From Bradyrhizobium barranii subsp. barranii (GTDB lineage: Bacteria > Pseudomonadota > Alphaproteobacteria > Rhizobiales > Xanthobacteraceae), in assembly GCF_017565645.3 (NCBI RefSeq), contig NZ_CP086136.1:10213501-10277500 (forward strand): a DNA stretch of 64,000 nucleotides, read 5' to 3'. Made by a program: the position numbers and the translations under genes. Below, piece after piece: positions 25,094 to 34,774 of the stretch. The first letter of the stretch is position 1, and every line of letters begins with the position of its first letter. Below the pieces are notes generated by a model. The model made no database searches. It had not been told where the DNA came from and worked only from the letters and a program-made list of their open reading frames with translations.

Positions 25094-27973
25094 ATGAAAT
25101 TGGGTTTGCCGCCCGGCCACGGGCTTTCGGAGTTTGTCGTTTCCTCAACTGAACTTCTTCCCAAAATGGATGGAGAGCCATTCATCACTGACATTCAGTT
25201 TGAGGCGCTCCAGGCCGGTGTGAGTCTCGGTAGTAACGTCCTCATCAGTGCACCTACCTCTACGGGCAAGACGCTGATTGGCTGGTGGACGATTGCATCC
25301 GCAATAGCGGCAGGAGGCCGCGCTGTTTATCTCGTGTCGCATCGGGCGCTGGCAAAACAGAAGTTTGAAGAGGCGCAGCGCCTCTTCCTGCGAGGACCGC
25401 TATCGGGCGATCGAGCGGCTATCGTATGCGCAACAGGAGATGCTGTTGAGGACGCTTCAGGCCGTAGAACCAACGCACCCATGACTGCTACAATTCTTGT
25501 GGCAACGTATGAGAAATTCTTGGGTTGTTTGTCCGTCGGCGGGCCGCCGCGTGATCTGACGGATGTTTCGTTCGTTTGCGACGAGGTCCAGCTCGTAGGA
25601 GATCCGCACCGAGGTCAAAACGTTGAACTGTTACTTGCTCTTATGCGCCGATCTGGCTGGCGACAGCTTGTAGGTTTGTCTGCCGTAATGAGCGAGAAAG
25701 ATGCGGAGAGCTTCGCGAGTTGGCTCGGTCTAAGGCTCGTTCGCATTGTTTCGAGGGAGAAAGCACTTCGCATCGAATGCAGAGCGCCAGATAATATACA
25801 CAGCATTTCTGTTGCACCGGGAGCAGTCGGTGAAATTCAGCGAGAACGAAGAAGGGCCGAGCGCGGAACAAATCGGATTGTCGCTGAGCTGATACGGAGT
25901 CCGGGCGCAGCCCCCGTTATCGTGTTCTGCATGAAAGTGGACGATACCTATAATCTGTGTGCCGAATGGCATCGAGGAAAACCTGAGTTAGTCGCGATCT
26001 CGTGGCCACCATCGTTGGAGCTAAGTGACAATTTGAGGAATGCGCTTACACGGAAGTGTGCATTTCACAATGCGGAGCTTAGTGAAGCTGAAAGACTCTT
26101 GGTCGAAGAGCAAATTACTGCGGGGCAAGTGGACGTCGTTTACGCCACTACTACCTTAGCCGCTGGCGTAAACTTTCCATTAGGTAGTGCCGTATTCGCA
26201 GCATGGAAGCGTTGGAACTTCGATCGCAAACGCCACGAGACGATTGGAAAGTCTGAATTCCAGAACATGGCAGGCCGTGTCGGACGGATGGGACAAGCTG
26301 CGGTTCAAGGACTGGTCATTATGTGTGCCGACGGAGCTGCCGCAGCCGCCGAGGCCGAACAATTGATGGATCTAGATTCCCAGGAAGAGCTTGGTGCCGG
26401 AATAACTCCTCAAGACTTTGGCACGCTTACGCTTCAGTTGTTCGCGGGCAAACTCTGTTCGAGCCGGCAGGACGCATTTGATATCGTTGCGTCAACTCTA
26501 AGCGCTGCGCGGGAACAGTCGCGAAACATCGCTGGCATCGCGCACTGGCAGGACGATCTTGATCGACAGATAGATCGCTTGGTCGGGACAGGCTGCTTGA
26601 TCGAGAGTATGTTTGGCGTGGTCGTGACCGCGTTCGGTATCGCCGTGGCTCGGTCGGGTATGAAGCCCGAGACAGCTCTTTTCTTCATTGAGAATTTGGC
26701 TGGGCACGCGGTAGGTCTGTCCGAGCTTCTTCCCAAAGCAGACGGCTCTGGATCGGAAGACGATCTTTTGTTTGTCCTTGCCCACTCGGCCATCAGTTCC
26801 CCGGAGTTCAATCTAGCTGGCGGCAAAGCAACCAGATCAGTCCATTGGCGGATATCGCAGCCAAACCTCGCGACTAACAGCTATGCTCGCAGACTCTCTG
26901 CGCGACTTTGGGACCAACCCTGGATGGGAAACGTGCCCGCAGCTAATGGCGCATTGCTTCTAGCAGAATGGGCGGCTGGGAAATCTCGTAGTGATGTCGA
27001 AGCGGCGGTATCAGGCGTTCGGCTCGGCAACATTGAAAACCTCGCCAGAGACGTGGCATGGATATTGACAGGAATTTCCGAGATCATTTCCGACATAACC
27101 TCCCCAACACTTGCCGACGAAAGCAAGCCCGCAGCGCTCCGCGGTAATAATCCCGCGATCCAAGCCACCCGTTGTCTCGCGCGATCGCTGCGCCGACAAG
27201 CAACACGCATCGCCAACGGTTTACCCTCCGATATTCTTTGGATGACGAATCTCGACCTACCGGGAGGCCAAAGGAGACTCGCAAGACAACAGATGCTTTC
27301 CCTTCGTTTTCAAGGGCTGGTCCAACCACATGAATTAATGGATGGATCGCCAGCCGCCGATGGAAAGCGACGGCTCGGGCTAGCAGGTGAGCTCGTTCCA
27401 ACTCTGGCAAATCAGGTTCGAGATGCGGCGCGGCGCTGGAAAGCCTCCGAGAGAGAATATTTTCAGCGCATCCATCATCGGAGAGCTGACAAGGCCATTT
27501 GCGAGCCAATTATCTCGGCGCTGTACGTCGCTAGGGGGACACAACTCGAAGACGCGTTCGCCGCGGCCATGGCGTCTATCTCGGTTGAATGTGAGTCGCT
27601 GGACCGTGTTGGGAAGCAAGCGCATCCAGACTTCTTGATTAAGATAGAACAGTATCCATCGATCGTCGTTGAGATAAAATCCAAGGCTAACGATACCGAT
27701 CTAGTTGCTTTGAATTCCGCGACTGAGGTTCTGGCGGCCTCAGAATTGATAGGTCTGAAAGACAATTTTTGCGTGACGGTTTGCAGCCCCGGTGTAGAGC
27801 CAAGTGTTCCAAGCCTTATTGAAAGTTGCCGCCGATTGTGCGTTGTGAACGTATCCGACTTGGCCGAGGCCTTCCTACGCATAAAGGAAGGTTCGCTAAC
27901 ACGGGAGGGTTTCTACAATTGGCTAACAACGCCGGGGGTCGCCGCTAAGGAAGATTTGCCTCATCCCAATTGA
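25094..27973 (+). CDS. Ski2-like DExH helicase fused to a PD-(D/E)XK-type nuclease
   Basis: 959 aa. GGGGGA sits 7 bases before the ATG at 25094. Motif I ISAPTSTGKTLIG (about residue 55), motif II VCDEVQ, motif III GLSAVMS, motif VI MAGRVGRMGQ: the signature of Ski2/Hel308-like superfamily 2 helicases. At about 850-890, HPDFLIKIEQY then IVVEIKSK fits the PD-(D/E)XK nuclease core (Asp, Glu-x-Lys). The middle is helical with no family recognised. It stands alone except for a small membrane protein 15 bases downstream. Helicase-nuclease fusions in islands are frequent anti-phage or anti-plasmid systems; Hachiman uses a related helicase with a separate nuclease. The defence role is inference. Confidence 0.85.
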   Translation: MKLGLPPGHGLSEFVVSSTELLPKMDGEPFITDIQFEALQAGVSLGSNVLISAPTSTGKTLIGWWTIASAIAAGGRAVYLVSHRALAKQKFEEAQRLFLRGPLSGDRAAIVCATGDAVEDASGRRTNAPMTATILVATYEKFLGCLSVGGPPRDLTDVSFVCDEVQLVGDPHRGQNVELLLALMRRSGWRQLVGLSAVMSEKDAESFASWLGLRLVRIVSREKALRIECRAPDNIHSISVAPGAVGEIQRERRRAERGTNRIVAELIRSPGAAPVIVFCMKVDDTYNLCAEWHRGKPELVAISWPPSLELSDNLRNALTRKCAFHNAELSEAERLLVEEQITAGQVDVVYATTTLAAGVNFPLGSAVFAAWKRWNFDRKRHETIGKSEFQNMAGRVGRMGQAAVQGLVIMCADGAAAAAEAEQLMDLDSQEELGAGITPQDFGTLTLQLFAGKLCSSRQDAFDIVASTLSAAREQSRNIAGIAHWQDDLDRQIDRLVGTGCLIESMFGVVVTAFGIAVARSGMKPETALFFIENLAGHAVGLSELLPKADGSGSEDDLLFVLAHSAISSPEFNLAGGKATRSVHWRISQPNLATNSYARRLSARLWDQPWMGNVPAANGALLLAEWAAGKSRSDVEAAVSGVRLGNIENLARDVAWILTGISEIISDITSPTLADESKPAALRGNNPAIQATRCLARSLRRQATRIANGLPSDILWMTNLDLPGGQRRLARQQMLSLRFQGLVQPHELMDGSPAADGKRRLGLAGELVPTLANQVRDAARRWKASEREYFQRIHHRRADKAICEPIISALYVARGTQLEDAFAAAMASISVECESLDRVGKQAHPDFLIKIEQYPSIVVEIKSKANDTDLVALNSATEVLAASELIGLKDNFCVTVCSPGVEPSVPSLIESCRRLCVVNVSDLAEAFLRIKEGSLTREGFYNWLTTPGVAAKEDLPHPN

Positions 27974-27988
27974 GACTAGGGAATCGTC

Positions 27989-28267
27989 ATGGCGGTCGTG
28001 CGGTTAGAGCGGTTTCGCCGGAACACGATTGTCCCCCTTGTGGCCGCGCTTCTTTCCCGTTGTGTTTTCGACGGGTGGCAGGCCCGTGTCCGGAAGTACG
28101 GCGATATTGTTCGTTTCACTGCCGGCGTCATCCTCATCGGCGGCCTGCTCGGCTTCATTGAAGAGACGATCGACGTGCTCTTCACTGCGTGGCGCAAAAC
28201 GATGCAGGCGTTGTGGCGCTTTGTCGAGCAAGGGGTGGTACCGGAGGGCGCTACGTTGAAGGTCTAA
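27989..28267 (+). CDS. Small single-TM protein next to the helicase-nuclease
   Basis: 92 aa, basic N terminus (MAVVRLERFRRNTIVPLV), one TM segment at about residues 44-62 (TAGVILIGGLLGFIEETIDV) and possibly a weaker one at 12-24. It begins 15 bases after the helicase stop, so co-transcription is likely. No family recognised. Possibly a membrane-acting second component. Confidence 0.55.
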   Translation: MAVVRLERFRRNTIVPLVAALLSRCVFDGWQARVRKYGDIVRFTAGVILIGGLLGFIEETIDVLFTAWRKTMQALWRFVEQGVVPEGATLKV

Positions 28268-28527
28268 CGAGAACAATGTTGTTTCTGAGCTTGCCGCAAC
28301 TGCGGTAAGGCGGGCTGGCGACCGGGAAGATTGATGGCTCTTCGTAGCCCAGTAGTAGTTTGGTCGCCTCCCGTGCCTTTCAGGCTCCGGCTTACGTGAA
28401 TAGCGATTGTGGTGCGAAGGCGATTGCCTTCGACCGGATACAAGTCAATGCGCTGGTGCGCATGGTCACGGCTGCAGCAGGAACGGTCGAAGTTGGCTTA
28501 GCAAGCGTGAGTAAAACCGAGTCTTCA
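28268..28527. other. No supported gene
   Basis: About 260 bases between two convergent units. Only short frames without start signals. Confidence 0.5.
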
Positions 28528-28557
28528 GAAAAGAGCCCCACTTTTGAATGTGGGGCA
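28528..28557 (-). terminator. Rho-independent terminator of the DUF3768 cassette
   Basis: On the minus strand: stem GCCCCAC / GTGGGGC with an ATTCAAAA loop, then TCTTTTCT, 14 bases past the DUF3768 stop. Confidence 0.85.
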
Positions 28558-28570
28558 AGTCGCCGTGGCG

Positions 28571-28882
28571 TTAGTACTCGGAGGCCAACATGATCGTCAG
28601 CACACGATTGACGACGGGATCTCCATTTGCGTCCTTGACATCTGGCTCCTCATACAAGTCGATCTTCCAGAAGAACTTTCGACCAACCAGGTCGAAGCTT
28701 CCGAAGTCGTGCTCGCCATGAGGATCGTTCTCCTCTGTAAACCCGGAGAAATCCGCCACCTGACGGAGCGCCTCGGCCTTTACGCAGTCGGGTAGCTCGG
28801 CGACTCCGATTGTCATCATTACCTTGCCGCCGGAGAACGTGCGTCGGAAGGAATCGTTGAGAAGGGCGATACTATTCATCAT
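28571..28882 (-). CDS. DUF3768 protein, copy 1
   Basis: 103 aa. Family marks: LNDSFRRTFSGGKVMMTIGV, FTEENDPHGEHDFGSF, FWKIDLYEE and the C-terminal VNRVLTIMLASEY. GGAGGAG precedes the ATG-ATG start. The family is widespread on rhizobial plasmids and islands; its function is unknown. It overlaps the end of the zinc-ribbon gene before it. Copy 2 at 44792 is clearly homologous but diverged. Confidence 0.9.
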   Translation of the reverse strand: MMNSIALLNDSFRRTFSGGKVMMTIGVAELPDCVKAEALRQVADFSGFTEENDPHGEHDFGSFDLVGRKFFWKIDLYEEPDVKDANGDPVVNRVLTIMLASEY

Positions 28883-29024
28883 CGCACTCCTCCGCGTCCT
28901 TGCTCCTATAGGGCGGCATGTGGCGAGCGCCGCAGTATGGACAGTCATCGCCACATTGTGCGGACCACACGTCGCTCCACTCGCGGTTTAATTCCGCGCG
29001 GTGATAGTAATTACGAACCAACAT
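28872..29024 (-). CDS. 50-aa zinc-ribbon-like protein, copy 1
   Basis: Reads MLVRNYYHRAELNREWSDVW then SAQCGDDCPYCGARHMPPY. The second zinc knuckle (C-x3-C-x2-C) is intact, but in copy 2 the first part reads HCAECGREW, so here the first CxxC has become RAEL and zinc binding is probably incomplete. Its stop overlaps the DUF3768 start region. Too short for usual gene finders. Support comes from conservation between the two cassettes. Confidence 0.65.
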   Translation of the reverse strand: MLVRNYYHRAELNREWSDVWSAQCGDDCPYCGARHMPPYRSKDAEECDDE

Positions 29025-29034
29025 CGTCGGCCTC

Positions 29035-29277
29035 CTAGATTAGGCCGGCCAGCACAAGTGCTGAGATGATCGTGTTGCCACCACATGCTTCGCAGAAACC
29101 CTGGTCCTGGTCGGGCTCCATGTCGATGGTGTTGTTGCACCCCTCCGTCATGCAGATCGCCGGGCTCGCATCTTTCAGGAGAGCTACCAACAGAAGATCG
29201 TCCAGGTCTTGGAAGCCCCTCTGATCGCAAAGCGTCACCAGCTTTTGAACTCTCTGGGCAAGAGAAATGTTGGACAT
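29035..29277 (-). CDS. 80-aa zinc-finger-like protein, copy 1
   Basis: MSNISLAQRVQKLVTLCDQR, a helical N terminus, then the conserved core ICMTEGCNNTIDMEPDQDQG and FCEACGGNTIISALVLAGLI. The C...C and CxxC pairs suggest one zinc site. First gene of the cassette; the 50-aa and DUF3768 genes follow. An AGGAGG-like GAGGACACG sits upstream. Function unknown. Confidence 0.8.
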   Translation of the reverse strand: MSNISLAQRVQKLVTLCDQRGFQDLDDLLLVALLKDASPAICMTEGCNNTIDMEPDQDQGFCEACGGNTIISALVLAGLI

Positions 29278-29605
29278 CGTGTCCTCCTCGCTACGAGCAT
29301 CCGACCCATTCGGGTGCTCGTTCGCGAGGCGGAGCGAGCGTCCACTACTGAGCGAAATTAGAAGAAATGCTCAATCGATCGTATGGACGCTCGTCGCGAT
29401 GCCTCCGCCTCGTCACCGAAACCCGGACATGCATGCAGGTTCCGGATCGCAGGGCGGAACGTGAAAGATCAAATCTGCAACGATTGTCGCGGCTAACGCC
29501 AGTTGAGTGGAGAGGCGAAATCGTGCTCCTGGGTCACGAGGCCGACGTGACCTGGGGAGGCGTTACACCCTCTCTGTCAGTGCACGTGGTGCAGGAAGAT
29601 AGGGC
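29278..29605. other. Divergent intergenic region; no gene
   Basis: Lies between the minus-strand zinc-finger cassette and the plus-strand transfer ATPase. Carries a hairpin CGAGCATCCGACC / GGGTGCTCG at about 29297-29322; the matching place in copy 2 (45525-45555) keeps only CATTCGGGTACCGG. It may hold divergent promoters. Confidence 0.4.
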
Positions 29606-30499
29606 ATGTCTCCCGGAGTAACGCGCTTCGCGCGCACCGATTACCGCAACGACGATTGCACCTTTGGGATCAAGGACGAAGACCGCTTCTCGCACATCTA
29701 CATCATCGGTAAGACGGGTACCGGAAAGTCGACGTTAATCGAGTCCATGGCGCTGCTCGAGCAACCGCACGCCACGATGCACGACGTGCTGCGCATCCTG
29801 TCGGACCGGAAGTTCCGCGCCGAGATTGCGCGACATCTGAAGAATGAGACGGTCCGGGCGTTCTTCATAAAAGAGTTTGAGCGATTCTCGTTTGGCTATC
29901 GTGCCGACAGCACAGCGCCGATCCAGAACAAAGTGGGCGCCTTCCTTTCAGATCCGATACTCAACAGACTTCTAACTGCTCCGCAGCATGATCTCCACGT
30001 GCGGCAAATCATGGATGAGCGCAAAGTACTGCTGGTGAACCTGGCCAAAGGGCAAATCGGTGAGGACAGCTCGTCGCTCCTGGGCGGATTGCTCGTCACT
30101 ACGCTCGGGCTTGCTGCGTTCAGTCGCGCCGACCTACCCGAGTATGAACGGCGTCCCTTCTTTGTCTACGTTGACGAGTTTCAAAACTTTACGACGCTCG
30201 CCATGGCGAATATGTTCTCAGAGCTTCGCAAGTATCGGGTCGGTTTTACCGTCGGCCACCAATACCTCCATCAGCTTGAACCAGACGTGCGCCACGCGGT
30301 GCTGGGAAATGCGGGGACGATTATTTCGTTCAGAGTTGGCTCGGAGGATGCGACGTATCTGGCGCGGGAATTTCAAGGTCGATTCGATGAGGTCGATCTT
30401 TTGCAGTTGCCCAACTATCGTATCTACTTAAAACTTATGATCGATGGAGTCCCTTCGGCGGCTTTCAGTGCGACCACGCTGGCTCCGATGAGGCGGTGA
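29606..30499 (+). CDS. Transfer-type (TraG/VirB4-like) ATPase with internal deletion, copy 1
   Basis: 297 aa. Starts MSPGVTRFARTDYRND; Walker A IIGKTGTGKSTLIE; later VYVDEFQNF (Walker B), VGHQYLHQL and a C-terminal GTIISFRVGSEDA...LPNYRIYLKLMIDG. Comparison with copy 2 shows that the block between IE(S/T)MAL and MALLEQP, about 80 residues after Walker A, has been lost, apparently between two MAL-coding repeats. The frame survived, but the deletion takes the region that couples the P-loop to the rest, so it is probably inactive. It resembles the type IV secretion coupling ATPases of conjugative elements. Confidence 0.75.
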   Translation: MSPGVTRFARTDYRNDDCTFGIKDEDRFSHIYIIGKTGTGKSTLIESMALLEQPHATMHDVLRILSDRKFRAEIARHLKNETVRAFFIKEFERFSFGYRADSTAPIQNKVGAFLSDPILNRLLTAPQHDLHVRQIMDERKVLLVNLAKGQIGEDSSSLLGGLLVTTLGLAAFSRADLPEYERRPFFVYVDEFQNFTTLAMANMFSELRKYRVGFTVGHQYLHQLEPDVRHAVLGNAGTIISFRVGSEDATYLAREFQGRFDEVDLLQLPNYRIYLKLMIDGVPSAAFSATTLAPMRR

Positions 30500-30963
30500 G
30501 CCTCAGAGGACGTCGAAGAGTGTAAGCTCGTAGACGGTCGTGTTGGAAATGGCCCGGAGTGAGAAAGATGTAAAGCATTGGCATCGCTGTTAGTTCTTCG
30601 CTTTGTCCCCTGGATCACGGGCATGGACACGGAGTCAGGGGGTGTCTCCAGGGGCGCGCCTGGGCAACGAATGCTGTCGCCTCAGTGGTAGCTCTACCAA
30701 CCAGTTCGGCATTGCCGACCGCTTCAACTTCTCCGGCTCGCCGTGGAGTGTTCCTGCTCGATGAGATTGTCGCATGGGCGCGCCTCCTTCTACTGAGATC
30801 TTGGCAGAGTGTCGCGTGGATCCGTGATCGGAATAGATGTGGAAGTTATCGCGAACAGGCCGAACGCTGTGTCTTGAAAAAAAGCGGAGGCGGAACAACT
30901 AGCCGCGTGATTATTCGGGCAGGAAGACGGACCTTTCACAACCACTCCAAGAGAAAGCCAAAG
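30500..30963. other. No supported gene
   Basis: About 460 bases without a recognisable frame. Contains GGGGTGTCTCCAGGGGCGCGCC and a short palindromic GGCGCGCC, nothing more. Confidence 0.4.
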
Positions 30964-31203
30964 CTATTCGCCGTAAACTGAGCGTCTCAACCTCCTGATA
31001 TAGCCTTCGACGATGATCGTCTGATCGTCCCACTCGAGTGGCATGAACGGGTCAATGCGCAGCGCTTTGTCCTGGGGAAAGCCAATAGCATTTGTTTCTA
31101 GCAATAGCTCAGGATGTCGTGCGCGTGCTTCTGTATTTCCGGTAGCTTTCGTTCGGGTGCGTTCGAGTTGCGCAATTTGTTTATCCAGCTGCCGCCAAAG
31201 GTC
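30964..31203 (-). pseudogene. 3' fragment of an unrecognised gene
   Basis: 79 sense codons without a start: DLWRQLDKQIAQLERTRTKA (coiled-coil-like), then HPELLLETNAIGFPQDKALR and PLEWDDQTIIVEGYIRRL to a stop at 30964. Composition and the compact DDQTIIVEGYI block look like a real C-terminal domain. Upstream an in-frame TAA follows at once, so the gene has lost its 5' part. From 31204 to 31518 I see nothing. Confidence 0.5.
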
Positions 31204-31518
31204 TTAAGCAATTGACAGCATGTGCCTCCACACCGGCCGGTATCGTCGTGCTGGCTTTCGCACGGTGCTCCGTGGGTTGACGATTGATGGCCGAGCACGG
31301 GCTCGCTGCCTTGCTCAAATGTGTTCCGCCATCAGTGGAGCGCTCATGGCCGGTAGTATGATCACTCGCTCAGAAAAGCACTCCGGATGCATGCTGTATC
31401 CGTTTTCGGTCCGACTCGATTAAGCGTTGCGGGCCATCCTAATCTTCAGCGAGAGCGAGAGCAGCCGCCTCCAGGACGAGCCCACATTCCTGGATCGCAA
31501 CACCAGTAGGCGCCGCGT

Positions 31519-32292
31519 GCCAAGCGTCAGTGCGATGATCTCGGAGGGCCGCAGGCCGTAATGCGCCATCAAATGGAGGATCGCATAGTCTCGCCAGCCA
31601 AGCCGCTCCGATCGGTCGATGGAGCGCAGCAGCCGCTTTACAAGCGGCCAAGCCAGAGCTCGAGGCGGTCGTTCACCTCGGTAGGCGCGCGGCGCGTCAA
31701 TTGCGTCGAGCCGTTGCCGAATCTCGCCGTGGTCGAAGCAAAACCTAAGAAAGGCGCGGAGGCGAGCGACAACGTGCTGTAGGGTTTGTCGCTTAATGCG
31801 CCGCGCTTTGGTCATTACGAACCGATCGACTGTGGCAGCTGACAACGCATGCAGCGGGGCGCCAGCTGGCAAAGCGTACGCGAGCAAGCTCTTCACTGTT
31901 GCGATGTGCTGTTCCAGGGTCGCGCCGGTAAGGCCACGCACCTCCGATAGATACCGTCTGTAGCGACCAAGAAGTGCTGAGAACGGCTCGGGTACTGCTT
32001 CTTTGACGAACAGCCGCCTCGCGATGAGAAAACGTTCAACGGCGCGTCGGGTGCCTTGCAATGACGCGGGGGCAAATGCTTGCGACAAGAACCGTCCTGA
32101 AACGCCGGTATCGCAATCAAGCCGCGCTGAACACATCCGGTCGAGAGCTTCCTTTAGGCCTCGTACGTGGTGGCAGGCCGTAGATCGGGCGTAGCCAGCC
32201 GAGATGAGCCAAGTAGCGAAATCTTCCAACAAAGTGCCATTGGGCGATGCCGTGTAACCCGCGTGAACCTTCCGGAATAAGTGTTCGAGCAT
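31519..32292 (-). pseudogene. ritA: ritA copy 2, 3' truncated
   Basis: 258 native codons from MLEHLFRKVH through SEIIALTLG, including the Arg of GLRPSE but lacking HxxR and the Tyr nucleophile. The frame then continues into unrelated sequence to 31420. It supplies the uninterrupted reading across the IS256 insertion site of copy 1. Confidence 0.9.
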
Positions 32293-32423
32293 GGTTGCCT
32301 CCTTCGGATGAACGAGAGAGAACCACGCTACCGTCGTCAGTTATGTTGAGTAGGGACGGTCGAAGCGGCTGTTAATAGCGGGGAGAATCTAGATCGCTCC
32401 ACATCACTGCGTGCTGCACATAA
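31519..32423 (-). mobile_element. RIT element copy 2, truncated
   Basis: Nearly identical to 5919-8260 of copy 1 without the IS256 insertion. It keeps the right terminal repeat (27 bases ending 32423) and ritA up to TLG, then stops at about 31519. ritB, ritC and the other end are missing. It adjoins an istB fragment at exactly the codon used by copy 1, but in the opposite orientation relative to istB. Confidence 0.92.
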
Positions 32424-32874
32424 ATCAAGAATGAGCAGATCGAGACGAGCGATAGCGCGCAGCATCTTGGTGTAACGGCCATCGGCGCGGCCGAGTGCGA
32501 GGGCGGTGAAGAGACGCAGCACGCGATGGTACGCAACTGAGAAGTCGTCTCGGCAAGCCTTGTTGCCGAGGGCGCAAGCGAGCCAGCTCTTGCCGACGCC
32601 GCATGGCCCGGTAACGAGGAGATTATGTCGTGCCCGGATCCAGTCGCCGGCGGCGAGTTTTAGAAAGAGCGAGCGGTCGAGGCCGCGGATAACGCGGTAA
32701 TCGACATCCTCGACGCAGGCGGTATGACGTAGCTTGGCGGCGCGAGCTCTGCTTTCGAACCGCTTTTGTTGGCGCAGCGTTTTCTCGTGTTCCAGGAAGC
32801 CAGCCATTCGGCGTGTTCGAGGCTGCGCGCTTCGGACTGGGCATCGAGGTCCTTGAAGCCTTTGGCCATACATG
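32424..32874 (-). pseudogene. istB: istB fragment hit by RIT copy 2
   Basis: Close to istB of element C: MAKGFKDLDAQSEARSLEHA, a frameshift near EWLAS, then RFESRARAAKLRH, GPCGVGKSWLACALG and finally LLILD, where RIT copy 2 begins. The 5' codons before MAKGF and everything after LILD are missing. A remnant of a fourth IS21-type element whose istA is gone. Confidence 0.88.
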
Positions 32875-34407
32875 CACGCCACGAATGAGACTATCGACCG
32901 TGATGCGAAGTGAGAGTGCTGCCATCGTGGCACTTACCGAGGCGCGGAACAGACGATAAAAGGTTTTACCGAGGCCTAGAAATTGCGCGGCCGCACCGTC
33001 GGACAATGAAGGGTGCTCCCGCGTGCTTTCAAGATGCCCCTTTGTTGCGTCTCTGTGTTTCTCGCGGGCTCCACTTTCGTAAACGATACGATTGCCGAGC
33101 CGATATTTTTTGATAAGCGCGTGTGCTTCGGCATTGAGGCCGACCCGCGCATCGAGCATGAAGATAATCTTCCCGGTAAGGTGACGTCGCTCTGACCGCT
33201 TTAATTTGAGCGCCATAGGCTGTGAGGGTGGTAAGACGAGATTGTCTGGCTCGGGAGAGTTGCGGGCGGGCACTTCTCCGGGGAGCGAAGATACCTGGTT
33301 AGCAGCATGGGCTTCTGCAGAAGCGTCAAACATGCGAGCCGCTTCAGGAGCCACTTCCGGCCGCTCGGTCGTGCCGGGCGAGACCTCTCTTCGGGCGCTT
33401 TCTAAGCCGTACCTCATCCACAGAAAGGCAATAAGCATGGCCGCGGCAGCAAGAGCAAGAGCTACGGCACGCTGGAAGGCTGGATCGTTCATTGGATTGA
33501 AAGCGTTCCTCTTATTTTCTTCTTCGAAAGATGCCGTCCTGCTTTCTGCCAGTCGAGGCCCGTCGCTGGGGATGACGCATACGCCGGTAGTTGTGTCACA
33601 CCACGAACATCCGCCGCCGCAACTTCGCGTACCCAAGCCGTTGGTGGGTGAGTTCGCGCCACTGGCCCCCTGAACACCGATTGGCCTTTGTCCGGTCAGC
33701 TGCTGCCAGCGCCGTACAAGCTCAAGTCGCCGTTGCGATAACCTGACCCGGTCGTCCAATGAACCACGCTGAATTGACAGCGCCGAATTACAGGCGCCTA
33801 TGCCAACATCAGTGTTCTGAGCGCCATCGAAGCACGCCTGCCATTGCTGCAGAAACCTCTCGTATTCAATGTCGTGCGCCTGCTGGTTTGGCGGTCTCTG
33901 CTGAACGGCATATTGTTCTGCGTCGCTTTGACCAGTACTGGTCTGTGCTACGGAAGAAAGGTTGAAAATAAGAACATCGTCGCGATGCCTGACTACACGG
34001 CAACTCGAATCTACGATTGGCGCTTTTCCGTACATTGCGACGCCGCGCTGATCGGGCGAGACGGGTCCTGTTACAGCATACGGTAGCGCGCCGCATACTT
34101 TAGAGAAGACGTAGGCCGTTCCAGTATATTTATCGCGGTCCCTGCGTCCGTCGAAAAGAAGGGTTCTGGGCTGAACTCCGATTTCCAGAAGATCGGCGGA
34201 TGGGGTTTGATAGTGAAACTGTCGCCGTGCACCCGCAGCTGAAAGGGCGACTGTCGAGCCATTGTGATGCCAGAGGGTCGCTTCCTGCGCGGCCACCTCG
34301 GCGGAAACCACAACTACCGCTAAGCAAACACGCAACCAGATCTGCGCGCGAGTCGCATGGCCACAGCTCGCGAACTTCCTCGCCCATACGCCCAGCCGCA
34401 GCGTCAC
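32875..34407 (-). pseudogene. Secreted/membrane protein truncated by the istB fragment
   Basis: About 510 native codons. Signal peptide at about residues 22-41 (IWLRVCLAVVVVSAEVAAQ), a beta-rich domain around YTGTAYVFSKVCGALPYAV, a helical stretch with LQQWQACFDGAQN, Cys-rich RSCGGGCSWCDTTTGVC, a TM helix at about 318-336 (ALALAAAAMLIAFLWMRYGL), and a C-terminal block KIIFMLDARVGLNAEA with LSLRITVDSLIRGVHV. I know that last block from rhizobial proteins of unknown function, where about 40 more residues follow; here it runs into antisense istB. The start is uncertain. Likely envelope protein, broken. Confidence 0.6.
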
Positions 34408-34774
34408 ACCTTACCTCTTTCCCGCTCGGGTCTGGCGGAAGTGCAATGCTATGCCATAGAAAATCACATCCACGCTTTACAATCTAGAAGGTTCTTGCGA
34501 GGCAGCCTACCGCATCGGGCGAGTGCGAACGAACCCCATGCGGCGTCCGCTTGGCTCCACTAAGCGGATCTCCCGTCCCGATAATGGGACAGCAATAGTA
34601 ACCCTTTATGCTACCTTAGCGGGCGAACCGCTCTTCGGCGGCATTTGCAATTCGCTAGCGTCCGACACACCGCTCTCGCGGCGCCGCCGCGGTCAGGGAA
34701 AAATTTACGGGCTTAGTTTGCGATGCTCCTGGGTGTAAGGTATCTCGCGATTAAGTTGGCGAGGGGAGGAAAAC
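34408..34774. other. No supported gene; leader of the 46-aa zinc protein
   Basis: AT-richer than its surroundings. The last 15 bases contain GAGGGGAGGAAAAC, an unusually strong ribosome site for the small ORF at 34775. Confidence 0.5.

Noticed and set aside
30635..30981. Overlapping open frames on both strands
   Set aside because: No motif, no start signals, no similarity to neighbours; left as non-coding.
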